This document shows positions 35,258-45,985 of a stretch of 64,000 bases of DNA, piece after piece (the stretch's first letter is position 1; each line of letters begins with the position of its first letter). The stretch comes from Euphorbia lathyris. Its lineage: Eukaryota; Streptophyta; Magnoliopsida; Malpighiales; Euphorbiaceae. The position numbers and the translations under genes were made by a program. The notes below the pieces were generated by a model. The model worked only from the letters and a program-made list of their open reading frames with translations. It did no database searches and was not told the origin of the DNA. The stretch is taken from positions 107,164,807 to 107,228,806 of the forward strand of contig NC_088910.1 in the NCBI RefSeq assembly GCF_963576675.1. Reading direction: 5' to 3'.

Positions 35258-35288
35258 CTAATAATAATAATAATAATAATAATAATAG
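35258..35288. repeat. (AAT)n microsatellite
   Basis: About nine uninterrupted TAA/AAT units. Confidence 0.9.
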
Positions 35289-35577
35289 AGTAATAAATAA
35301 TAAGAATAGGACCCTAAACTAAACCATTAACGAGATGTTGTGTTTCTCTGTTGTATGGCTCTACAGAAACAAACCAAGATTATGGTGTGGAAATGATCCT
35401 CCGCTCTCTTTAATTGCATAATTAAATAGATATATAAATGATAGTCTCATTAATTATTGTATTTAAGCTTCTTTATTTATCAACGAGATTTATTGTGAAT
35501 ATAAAAGGGAACATAGCAGACATAGATGTGTTGCCTTGGTTATGTGCTGCCTCTTATTTTGCAAAAATGTACTAGAC

Positions 35578-35578
35578 A

Positions 35579-35621
<43 letters not shown>

Positions 35622-35622
35622 T
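35578..35622. repeat. (ATT)n microsatellite
   Basis: About fourteen ATT units; on the minus strand this gives a meaningless poly-Asn frame. Confidence 0.92.
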
Positions 35623-36192
35623 TCAATGTAGTGTAGATTTGAAAAAACTGTAGTCTCGTATTTTGATATTTTGAGGACTGAAATTTTTTTGTCATAAAAT
35701 GATAACTTGTGGTTTTTAATGTTAGCAAAACAATAAAAAAACTTTAGACATATTTGGTTAACCGTTAAATTATAGTTGTTGTTGTTGCAGTTAGTTGATT
35801 AAAGAGTTGTTTGATTGGGGTGTTAGCTAATAACGGTTGTTGTTGCTTTTAGCCAGTCAATTGTTTTCTCGTGATGTTAGCGGTTTGTTATTAATTGTTT
35901 TTTTTTTTTTTTTTTGGTAAGAAAAAAAATGTATAATATGAGCATTTTTAAATTAATCAATAAATAAATTATAAAATAAAAAATGTACTTATGCAAATTA
36001 ATAAAAATAATCTAAATAAATAATTTAAAATAAAATTTATTACAATAATAGTATAGAGATAGAAATAATGTCAGCGAATAAACATGTTTTAAGAAAGATA
36101 AATTTTGTCAATATTAAATAACTATAAACAGATGTTCATGAAAAGTTCTGCAACCAACTGTTTTTACAAAAAGAAAAAGCTAATAAAAATGT

Positions 36193-36360
36193 TGTTTTTT
36201 TTTTTTTTTTTGGTAGAAAATGAAAAGAAAAACGAACAACAACAAACTACCTAGGAATTAGCCTAGGGAAGCTAACCCCAATTCTATCTTCTAAGAGAAG
36301 AGGAGAGATGAAACTAGGAAAAACAGGAAGGGTAGTAACGCCTAACGTCCCTTCATGTTG
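36193..36360 (-). mobile_element. Short 5'-truncated LINE tail
   Basis: Starts with a poly-T run (poly-A on minus) and then resembles the end of the LINE tail at 59586-59760: shared GGTAG-, -AGGAATTAGCCTAGG-like and -AGCTAACCC- landmarks and the GTAACGCCTAACGTC segment. ATGTTGTTTTTT occurs on both flanks and may be the target duplication. Confidence 0.6.
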
Positions 36361-36528
36361 TTTTTTAAACCTAACCACAAACATTATATTTCATGCGGTT
36401 TGAAGTAAAACACTAAGAGAGTGTTTGTTTCTCATGTTTCCACCTCCTGTTTACTGTTTCTCCCCTAAAACCACCTAAACTAGTGTTTGGTTAAAAATTT
36501 AAAACAGCTACGGTTTGCTGTTTAAGCA

Positions 36529-36956
36529 TGTTGTAGCCTGAACTAAACAATAAATTTGTAAGATGGGAGATCAATCGTTGAACTTCTGAAGGAAGGCGGT
36601 CCTTCCAATCAGGATGATGACAGCCGACGTTCCTTGAGGATCGAACCTCCTGGATGAAGGTTGAACGTCCCTGGATGAAGGTTGAACGTCCCTGGCGAAG
36701 GTTGAACGTTCTTGAGGATTGAACCTGTTACAGTGTGGGAAGCGGTCTTCCCACAAACGCTCCGATGCTTAAGTCAGATACAGTCAAATATAGTATTCTT
36801 TTCTCTCTCTAAAAGACAACGCCCTCCTCTTCAGACTTAAACCTATTTATAGGAATAAGGGAGGAAGTTACCTGTGAGCTATCGGTAAGAGATCGTGATG
36901 AACGTGTGTACAATTATCTAGGACGATAATGGAGTACGTGGGTAGTGGTTATATCA
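36529..36956 (-). repeat. 3' LTR of gypsy element (left end)
   Basis: 428 bp, TGTTGTAGCC to TTATATCA on plus. Carries short GGATGAAGGTTGAACGTC-type repeats, fewer than the other LTR. Confidence 0.92.
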
Positions 36957-37764
36957 ATTGCTCCCCACTGTTATTTTCGGATTACTTTCCAAAATAAGAG
37001 TAAGAAAAATAAATTTTCCTAACCGCTCGAGAAATGATTCTTAAAAATGGTAGCACGAATCTTCCTGTCGGGATTATCAATTTTGTACGAGAAGTAAAAA
37101 CGGAATTAGAAGCAGGAATGAAGAGAAATCGGGTTATTTCTCGATGAGATAGAAAAATTGGTTTTTCCTCCCGTCACCGCATTTTTACGGGATAAGGCTT
37201 GGCTTGATTATCCTGACAGTGATAACTTTAATAATTTCTATCTTCACTAAAAATAATGATAGGTTCAGAACCCTACCGCGAGATAAATTAGTATTATAAC
37301 GAATATTAGAATCCTCTTTCATCTAGGATTCTCAAGTGTACCGATTTTCTCTCCCCCGTGCTTAGTCTGGGACTTCTTTGGCTTCGGAAAAAACTCTGTT
37401 TTCAGGGTATCTTTTGATTCTGAAGTTTTATATCTGTGGAACACAAAATTATGTTATATCGGTTAAAGGAATAGGGGAAAAACGTTTTACCAATCTGTAA
37501 CTTAGATAATTGACTGTACGTTTTTTTTTCTTTTTTCTTTTTTGCGGTGAGGTTCCGTTTTTGCGATTTTTCTATTTTGAATGAACCTATAAGGTTTTTT
37601 CGACTTTTGTTTTTTCAAACAGTCGAATCCGCAAACGATTTTTGGGATCGAACAGCCTCGAATCCCTGATGTTTTGCGCTTCTGAATAAAATTGGACTTA
37701 TAAGTTTTTTTTTAAAACAACCGAATCTGCCAACGCTTAACAAAAAAATGACTCTCGACGCTTT

Positions 37765-38960
37765 CGAATGAAAAAACGAGCTTCAACCGCTATTTCGCTT
37801 GAATTAAAAAACGATCCTCAACCGCTTTTTCGTAAAAAGCGATCCTCAACCGCTTTTTCGTTTCAATTAAAAAGCGATCCTAAACCACTCTTCCGTTTCA
37901 ATTATAAACGATCCTCAACCACTTTTTCGTTTCAATTAAAAACGATCCTCAACCGCTTTTTCGTAAAAAACGATCCTCAACCGCTTTTTCGTTTCAATTA
38001 AAAACGATCCTCAACCACTTTTTCGTTTCAAAAACGATCCTCGATTTTTTCCAGCGACACTCGACTCTAACGCTTTTTCGTTTTTGAAAAAATTGATCCT
38101 CTATGCTTCTTGCGATTAAAACAGAAACCGAACCTCTAAAGGTTTTTCGTTTTTAACGCAATTGATCCTTCGTGGTTTTAGGCAGAAGACGAACCTCTAA
38201 TGGCTTTTTGTTTTTAATAAAATCGTTCCTCCACGTTTTGCGATTTCGAACGAAGCTCGAACATCTAACGATTTTTCGTTTTTAACAAAATCGATCCTTA
38301 ACACTTTCAAACGAGACTCGAGCCTCTACCGTTTTTTCATTTTGAATAAAAACGATCCTCAACGCTTTTTGCGATTTTAAACGGAACCCGAACCTCTAAT
38401 GGTTTTTCGTTTTTAACGAAATCGATCCTCCACGTTTCGCGATTTCGAACGAAGCTCGAACATCTAACGTTTTTTCGTTTTTTAACGAAATCAATCCTTA
38501 ATGTTTTGCGATTCGAATGAAGCTCGAACATCTAACGTTTTTTCGTTTTTAACGAAATCGATCCTCAACGTTTTGCGATTTCGAACTAAGCTCGAACATC
38601 TAACGTTTTTTCGTTTTTAACGAAATCGATCCTCAACGTTTTGCGATTTTAAACAAAACTCGAAACTCCGACCTTTTGCGTTTTTTGAATAAAAGCGATC
38701 CTCGGGGTTTTTACGAGTTCGAACAAAGACGATTTTCATGGTTCTAACCTTTAATGTTTTCGCTTTGGATAAAATTGATCCTCAACGTTTTTGCGATTTT
38801 AAACAGAACTCGAGCCTCCACCTCTTTTTCGTTTCGAATAAAAACGATCCTCAATATTTTCAAACGAAACTCGAGCCTCTACCGCTTTTTCGTTTTGAAT
38901 AAAAACGATCCTCAACCGCTTTTTGCGATTTTAAACAGAACTTGAACCTTGGCCCTTTTT
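37765..38960. repeat. Tandem array 1 in gypsy element
   Basis: At 37800-38040 a unit of about 34 bp (core CGATCCTCAACCGCTTTTTCG plus TTTCAATTAAAA, split here) is repeated. From about 38160 to 38660 a related unit of about 68 bp alternates TCGAACATCTAACG and CGATCCTCAACG cores. All are variants of one theme; spurious frames across it are ignored. Confidence 0.85.
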
Positions 38961-39139
38961 TACGTTTTTTCTATTTTGAGTGTGGATCGATCTTACGATG
39001 TTTTTGCGATTTTTGTCTTTACAAAAAATCGAACCCGCAAACGTCTTTTGCGATCGAACCTCTACGCTTTTTGACGATTTCCATGGTTCGAACCTTTCCA
39101 TTTTTTCGTCTTAATCATTTTTTAGCTTTTTCTTCTGCT

Positions 39140-39590
39140 ACTGGCTTACCTCGTCTGAGGTAAATTCCTCTTTGAGGTAGATTCCTCTCTAATGTAGATT
39201 CCTTTTTTTGCAGGAAGCTCAGCATAAAAGATGCTTTTGATTTGATTTTGATCCTGAACCCTTCTGGATTCAATCATTCCTGCTCCCCAATCACTTGAAA
39301 TTCAATCTGAATTGAATGTAGATTCCTCTCTGAGGTAAATTCCTCTTTGATGTAGATTCCTCTTTGAGGTAGATTCCTCTTTGATGTAAATTCCTATTTG
39401 AGGTAAATTCTTCTTTGAGGTAAATTCTTCTTTGATGTAAATTCCTCTTTGAGGTAGATGCTTCTTTTGCAGGGAGCTCAGCGTAAATAATGCTTTTGAT
39501 TTGATTTTGTACCTAAACTCTTCTGGGTTCAATCATTCCTGCTCCCCAATCACTTGAAATTCAATCTGAATTGAATGTGATTTTGATGAA
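39140..39590. repeat. Tandem array 2 in gypsy element
   Basis: A unit of about 17 bp (TTTGAGGTAGATTCCTC) is repeated at 39150-39210 and 39318-39460. Each run is followed by a copy of a segment of about 125 bp ending in CTGAATTGAATG, so a larger period of about 265 bp is also present. Confidence 0.8.
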
Positions 39591-39609
39591 CTTTATTGAT
39601 ATTGCTTTA

Positions 39610-40200
39610 ATAGAAATAACTGCGTGCACTTTGGTGAAAGCATTTAGCTTTTTTCTACACCATGTGTCTTAACAGCCTTGATAACTGCGTGCACCATGGT
39701 GAAAGCGTTTTGATTTTTTCTACACCAAGTGTCTTAACAGCCTTGATCCGCGTGCATTCATGGTCTGTTACATCCATATGTCTTAACGGTTTTGATAACT
39801 GCGTGCACTAAGGTGAAAGCGTTTCGCTTTTTTCTACACCGAGTGTCTTAACAGCCTTGATAACTGTGTGCACCATGGTGAAAGCGTTTATGCTTTTTTC
39901 TACACCAGGCGTCTTAACAGCCTTGATTCGCGTGCATTCATGGTCTATTACACCCATATGTCTTAACAGCCTTGATAACTACGTGCACCAAGGTGAAAGC
40001 GTTTCGCTTTTTTCTACACCGGGTGTCTTAACAGCCTTGATAACTGCGTGCACCATGGTGAAAGCGTTTATGCTTTTTTCTACACCAGGCATCTTAACAG
40101 CCTTGATCCGCGTGCATTCATGGTCTGTTACACCCATATGTCTTAACGGTTTTGATAGAGACAACTGCATACATAATGGTGAAAGCGTTAGCTTTTCCTC
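39610..40200. repeat. Tandem array 3 in gypsy element, 180-bp higher-order unit
   Basis: Sub-units contain GTGCACCATGGTGAAAGCG, CTACACCAGGCGTCTTAACA and CGTGCATTCATGGTCTGTTA. The last landmark recurs at 39751, 39931 and 40111, an exact 180-bp period composed of three related sub-units. Confidence 0.88.
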
Positions 40201-40239
40201 CATATTATATATATATATATATATTCAGGAGTATGTATC

Positions 40240-40660
40240 ATAAATAAGGTAAGATGAGAGGGCAATCGGTGAAGTCCTGAAGGAAGACGGGCCTTCCAAT
40301 CAGAATGAGGATGAAGGTCGAGTTCCTTGAGGATTGAACCTCCTTGAGGATTGAACCTCCTTGATGATCGAACCTCCTTGATGATCGAACCTCCTTGAGG
40401 ATTGAACTCCTAAAGGAAGCCGGACCTTCCAACCAGAATGATGATGGTCCACATTCTTCGATGATTGAACTCCTGAAGGAAGGCGGTCCTTCCAACCAGA
40501 ATAATGACGAAGGTCGACGTTCTTTGAGGACTGAACCTCCTTGATGAAGGTTGAATTCTTTGAGGGTCGAACCTCCTTGATGAAGGTCGAAGGTCCCTTG
40601 ATGAAGATGAAGGTTCCTCGATGATGGTTGACCTTCCTTTATTCATAATGAGCGTTGTAC
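40240..40660. repeat. Internal LTR-like segment with 18-bp repeats
   Basis: Starts GTAAGATGAGAGGGCAATCG and continues with CTGAAGGAAGACGGGCCTTC, parallel to bases just inside the element's own LTRs. It is followed by several TTGAGGATTGAACCTCC units. This looks like a third, rearranged partial LTR beside the truncated reverse transcriptase. Confidence 0.7.
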
Positions 40661-40679
40661 AATGCAATTGCTTTGAGCT

Positions 40680-42066
40680 TCAAGTAATTTGCATTCCATG
40701 TCTTGTGGATCTTAGGCGTTGAACTTCTTTAATGGACGTAAGAGGCTTCATCTCTGAAATAGCTTGGATTTTCTCGGCCTCAATTTTTCTTTCAGTTCTC
40801 ATGTAACCTAACAAATTTTCTGATTGTATTTCGAAAGTATATTCGTTAGGATTTAGCTTTATAGCGTGGGTCTTCAATACATCGAGCACTTTTTCGAGCT
40901 TTTCCACATGTGATTCACCCTTCTTACTTTTGATAATCTTGTCATCTACGCAAGTTTCTATGGTATTATCCAACAAAGATTTGAAGACTTTGTTAACCAT
41001 CATAGGGTATGTGGCTCTTGCATTTTTAAGCCCACAAGGCACAACTTTGTAGCGGTAGGTTCCTCTTTCAGTGATAAGTACAGTTTTCTCTTCATCGGGA
41101 GGGTTCATCTTTACTTGATGATACCCCATGTATGCGTCGATAAAACTCAACAGCTTATAGCTAGATGTTTCATCCACCATCTTGTCAGTTTGGGGCAACA
41201 GATATGAATCTTTCAGACAAGCTTTCTTCTTCTAAAGCCTTTTGCCTCTCTGGAGCTATTCTTCTTTTCTTTTGCTTGATTGGCTTGATGCTTGGATCAA
41301 CATTTAAGTGGTGGGAAGCTACCCTCAAGCTTATGCCAGGCATAATTGTAGGAACCCAAGCACACACGTCCATGTTCCTCTTAAGGCATGCGATTACTTC
41401 ACTCTTCACTTCTTCTGCCATTTTACTTCCAATATATGTTATTTTTGCTGGATCATTTTCTGTCAGCGGTATCGCTTCAACTTCTTCAACTGGCTTTGGT
41501 TTTGGCTTATTGTCAGATTCTTCAGAAATCGCCATTGTTTCTGCACTTGCACCATGTTTTCCTTTAACAGAAGAAACGTAGCAGTTGCGAGCCTTCTTTT
41601 GATCTCCTCTCACTTGCCCTATACCGTTTGGTGTAGGAAACTTCATTAATAAGTCTCCCGGCGATATCATGGCTCCCCTGCCAATAATTAATGGTCTTCC
41701 TAGTATCATATTGTAGGCTAGAGATATAGATTTTACTACCATAAAATTCACCATCCTTGTAACCTTACAAGGCTCATCGCCCAACGTGATTGGTAATTGG
41801 ATAGACCCTGCCACTTGGACGGCTTCCCCCGAGAAGCCAAAGAGTGGGGCTGACACCTTCTTCAATCTATCCAGAGATAAATTCATCTTCTTGAAACAAT
41901 TCCAATAGAGGAGGTTGACTGAACTCCCACTGTCAATGAGAATTATTTCCACTGGGAACTTCATTATGGTAGCAGAAACTACCATTGCATCATCATGGGG
42001 TATCACTACATTTTCTTGATCTGCAGGGGTAAAAGTTATGGACTCTTCTTCTTGGGCTTTCATCAC
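40680..42066 (-). pseudogene. Gypsy protease and partial reverse transcriptase
   Basis: From 42066 to 41185 (minus) an open frame carries a retropepsin (IDSGSSVNLL and, later, MILGRP) and the first part of reverse transcriptase. A frameshift or deletion then joins to 41198-40680, which resumes further into RT (LSFIDAYMGYHQ, ERGTYRYKVVPCGLKNA) with CVDD where the family has YVDD. By comparison with remembered relatives, about 50 residues between these pieces are missing. The RT thumb is followed directly by repeats; RNase H and integrase are absent. Not functional. Confidence 0.85.
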
Positions 42067-43413
42067 ATTGTTGACCTCATAAGCTTGTCTAACATAAGCC
42101 TTCTTTGATGAAGAGGATCCATCTGCCGGTTTGTTGTTAAGAGCTGGAGCTTTATCTTTTTTCCTTTTTTATCATCTTTTGCTTTCGGGTACCTTCGACC
42201 ATCAGTTTCCTGGTTCTCCATGTACCTTTCTCCTTTTGGGTTTCGTGGTTTTCCTCCTCTCCAACTTTCTGCATAAATGAAATTTTTAAGCTTACCTTGT
42301 CGTACTAGTGATTTGATTTCATTCATAAATTTCTTGCATCAATCAATTGAGTGATCTTGAGTCTTGTGGAATAGGCATCTGTAAACTTTTCCCTCACCCT
42401 GTCGGCTTTGGGAGGGAATGTAAGAGGCCTTGATCTCTCAATAGCTACTAGGATGTTAGAATGAGGTTGGAGTAAAGGCATGAAACCCTCGTATCTTGAT
42501 TTAGGGATATGTCTTGATTCATTTCTTCTTCCAACTTCATCTCTTTCTTTTCCTATCTTGATTTTCCCTCGCCCATATGTTCTTCATCACATCCTCGGAA
42601 AGAATGAACTTATTAGCCCGGCTGAACAGATCTCCCAAGGTTGAGGGTTGATCATAAGAAAGAGATTTTTGGAGATCTCGCGATCTCGTTCCCTGGAGTA
42701 TTCCTGCAACTGCCATTCCAGCTTGGAGATCCTGAATCTCCAGAGTTGCAACGCGAAAACTTTCTATGTAGTCCTTCAAACTTTCTTTTTCATCTTGCTT
42801 TATTATGAGGAGATACGTCGCATCCTTCTTCCTTCTGGTGTTGATGATGAATGCTTTTATGAATTCTCTTCTCAATTGATCAAAGTTAGAGATGGAGCTT
42901 TCCTTTAAGCTATTGAACCACGCGCGAGCATGGTCTGATAGAGTGAGCTCGACACATTATGGCGTCTTCCCATCCGTGTAATAGCATTACCGCTTCATAA
43001 CTCTGCATATGATCGTAGAGATCACCCTTTCCAGAATAAGTGGCGAGTTGGGGCATCTTGAATTTTTGAGGGAGAGGTTTATTCATGATCTCTCCCGAAA
43101 AGGGAATTTTCCTTGCTGCTTGTTCGTCATTGCTCGGAACTAACTTCTTTTGTTCTAGCACCTTTTCAATCATCTTCTTAAGGTTTGTTGTCTCTTTCTC
43201 GTTGAACATGGATTCTTGATTATTGTTTTCTTCAAATTTTTTCTTCAACTCTTCATAGTCTGCTAAGGGAACGGTGGGTGGATTAACTCTTGATGGGTCG
43301 TGTTGGTCTTCAACGTGTTTAACACGTTCTTCTTTGTTGGTTGGATGTGCATCGTGTTCGTCCGGAATATGGGATGCTTGAGAAGGTGGAACTTGAGATT
43401 TCTTGGGAGGCAT
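42063..43413 (-). pseudogene. Gypsy gag, frameshifted
   Basis: Starts MPPKKSQVPPSQ at 43413. The retrotransposon-gag core includes KFKMPQLATYSGKGDLYDHM. A frameshift near 42950 moves the rest (ARAWFNSL, then REFIKAF to 42537) to another frame, and a further break leads to the nucleocapsid-like C-terminal piece 42326-42063. Several frame changes show it is decayed. It lies directly downstream of the 5' LTR and primer site. Confidence 0.85.
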
Positions 43414-43485
43414 CTTTTTTTATTATGAAAAGTAGATGATGTAGAATAGATGACTTTTTTATCTTTTCCCACAGACGGCGCCAAT

Positions 43486-43955
43486 TGTTGTAGCCTGAAC
43501 TAAACAATAAATTTGTAAGATGGGAGATCAATCATTGAACTTCTGAAGGAAGGCGGTCCTTCCAATCAGGATGATGACAGCCGACGTTCCTTGAGGATCG
43601 AACCTCCTGGATGAAGGTTGAACGTCCCTGGATGAAGGTTGAACGTCTTCGGATGAAGGTTGAACATCTTCGGATGAAGGTTGAAAGTCCCTGGCGAAGG
43701 TTGAACGTCCTTGAGGATTGAACATGTTACAGTGTGGGAAGCGGTCTTCCCACAAACGCTCCGATGCTTAAGTCAGATACAGTCAAATATAGTATTCTTT
43801 TCTCTCTCTAAAAGCCAACGCCCTCCTCTTCAGACTTAAACCTATTTATAGGAATAAGGGAGGAAGTTACCTGTGAGCTATCGGTAAGAGATCGTGCTGA
43901 ACGTGTGTACAATTATCTAGGACGATAATGGAGTACGTGGGTAGTGGTTATATCA
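43486..43955 (-). repeat. 5' LTR of gypsy element (right end)
   Basis: 470 bp; longer than the partner because the GGATGAAGGTTGAAC unit is present in more copies (two extra, about 21 bp each). Followed by AAGCA. Confidence 0.92.
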
Positions 43956-44800
43956 AAGCAATAATAGGCTGCTGTTTGCAACAGCATCAATTAGCTGCCT
44001 TTGCTCATTGCCTCTACGGTTTAAAATTTATAACCTAAAATATCCTTTTACATGTTTACTTAAAACCTTACCTACTTAGCTTTTTTTTTTTCCGAGGGAC
44101 TTCATCCCTGATCCCTTCACAAAATAAACACTGTTTTATTTTTCTTTTTAATTTTTTTTGCTCTTTATGGTTTAGAATTTTTTTTCATCAACTCTTAAAA
44201 AGTTATAAAAATAGTAAATTTATAACATTTAAAATTTTTATGTTAGCAAATTAATTTTATACAATTTCATATATTACGTTAAAATTGATCTTGCTTGAAA
44301 ATATTAGGTTAAATTTATACAATTTCATACATTAGGGCTAAATCTGTACTTTTGAAAAGTTAGGGTTAAATTTGACCATTCTCCCTAGAAATATAAATTT
44401 TAGAATTATTTTTATATATTTATTTGATATATGTCGATATTAGTCATTTTACATACTAACAGCAACAAGCAATCGTAGTTTTACCAAACACTGATAATCA
44501 AACAGCAAACAGCAACAGCAAACAACAAACAGCAACAGTAAACAGCAGGTAAACCAAACGGGCCCTAAACGTTGCTCCAAAAAGTTGATGTGGTTCGAAG
44601 TAAAACGCTAAACGTTGCTTCAAAAAGCTGAAACAAACACCGCTAATTATTAATATTTGATAAAATTATGATGAACTGTTGGTGTTGATATGTAAAATTT
44701 CTAATAGGGACATATTTTAAATTAATCAACAAATAAATTATAAAAATAAAAAATGTAACACATAAATTAATAAAAATAACTTAAATAACTAAAGAATAAT
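43956..44800. other. Right part of the DNA interrupted by the gypsy element; hAT MITE-like
   Basis: CAACAGC-rich sequence and CCAAACGGGCCC near 44557-44570 resemble hAT-type MITE ends; a GAAACAAACACC end lies near 44630. A tiny LINE-like tail (poly-T then CCGAGGGACTTCATCCCTG) occurs at 44085-44115. No gene seen. Confidence 0.4.
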
Positions 44801-44905
44801 GGCGGTGAAGCTCTTAGCCTAGTGGTTGAGAGCTTACCTATACTTTGGGAGGTCATAGGTTCGAATCACATCTGGGCCTGGTGAAGATTTTTCTTTCTTC
44901 TTTAA
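44800..44905 (+). mobile_element. tRNA-derived SINE
   Basis: An RNA polymerase III A box (TAGCCTAGTGG, 44815-44825) and B box (GGTTCGAATC, 44858-44867) are present at tRNA-like spacing. The flanks cannot pair as an acceptor stem, so this is a SINE head rather than a tRNA gene. The 3' limit near the T-rich stretch is approximate. Confidence 0.7.
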
Positions 44906-45985
44906 TTAATGTAAGCGCATTGCGCAATGCTTGGAGTGAAATGCTAAAAGCTTCTCCAAAAAGTTGAAACAAACATCCCTTTGTAATATTGTTAAAGTCC
45001 GAATCAATTTTGTCATATAATTCATTAGAACAAAAAAAACATTGGAAAAGAAAATTTTCAAAATAATAGCAGAAATAAAACATATTATCTCCTCTCACTC
45101 TACATAACTTTTTAATAAAAATGACAAGTTAAATTGATATAGGCTATATATATATATATATGTTAAAATAAAAATGAAATAGAACAAAATGATTGGACAA
45201 AAATAATTTTTGACTTTAATAATGACATTAGTGCTCACTTAATTCTGAATGACTAAATTGTTCATTCGCCGTTAGATATAAACTTATTAAACTTATTAAA
45301 TTTAAACTTATTAAATTTAAACTTTGAAATATTTTGAATGTCTACTATAAAATTCTAACTCAAATCCAACCATGACCAAATTCATACAGGCTTTTTTTTT
45401 TTTTCAAACATCGTATGTTGTCATAAATTTTTTTTGACAATATTAAAATGTGTAATCGCAAATGCCACCTGTCATGAGAAACCTATTACAAATTTCTGTT
45501 ATGGTTGTCTAAAACAATATAACAGATTTGAGATTGGTTATCCATTTTGTACCTAATTTTTTTTTTTTCTTCAAACAATAAAATAGAAATGTTTGATTAC
45601 GATTAAAAACAATTATTTATAATTATTTTAAAAAGAAAATCAGCTAACATCTCCCACTACCAACAGCAACAATTAATCAAATAGCTACATGTTAACCAAA
45701 AAATCCTAAATATTCATATTATAAAGCAAATCTACATAGATAACCAACATGTACAGATCTACTGCAAGCCAGAACAGAATTCTCTTGATGGCAAATGTTA
45801 TGCCTCATCTCTTGGTCCAGCAGCCTTTTCTTTTTGACTTAGACCAACAATTCTTGTTTCAATGAGAAGTTCCACCTGGACGGATCCAAGATCCGACCAA
45901 TAGTGTAAAGAAAAAAGTTGTATAATTAAGGTCCAATAGACCGGGACCATAATAGAATTTATCTGGTTGGTTTCAATAGGGTTAA
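44906..45985. other. AT-rich DNA with MITE-like fragments; 3' flank of the YbaK-domain gene
   Basis: GAAACAAACATCCC near 44968-44981 looks like a MITE terminus. AT dinucleotide run at about 45147-45163. The 3' UTR of the minus-strand gene should occupy the last 200-250 bp. Confidence 0.45.

Larger units (their letters stand above)
34675..36192. other. Intergenic DNA with trinucleotide repeats and MITE-like ends
   Basis: Contains TAA/ATT trinucleotide runs and, from about 35750, GTTGTTGTTG-rich and GTTTGG-type sequence typical of hAT MITE ends. The block 35960-36020 recurs near 44710-44780. No gene seen. Confidence 0.5.
36529..43955 (-). mobile_element. Complete but decayed Ty3/gypsy retrotransposon (Tat-like), minus strand
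   Basis: LTRs at 36529-36956 and 43486-43955 share TG...CA ends and are flanked by the perfect duplication AAGCA (36524-36528; 43956-43960). Next to the right-hand (5') LTR, on the minus strand, is TGGCGCCGTCTGTGGG, a primer-binding site of the kind seen in Tat-lineage elements. Next to the left-hand (3') LTR is a polypurine-like AGTGGGGAGC. Going leftward: gag, protease and partial reverse transcriptase, then no RNase H or integrase but about 3.7 kb of tandem arrays. Frames are broken in several places. Lineage assignment is from gag/RT style, primer site and the array-rich 3' region. Confidence 0.9.

Noticed and set aside
44811..44885. tRNA gene
   Set aside because: A and B boxes are present, but no acceptor stem or convincing anticodon arm can be formed; a SINE fits better.
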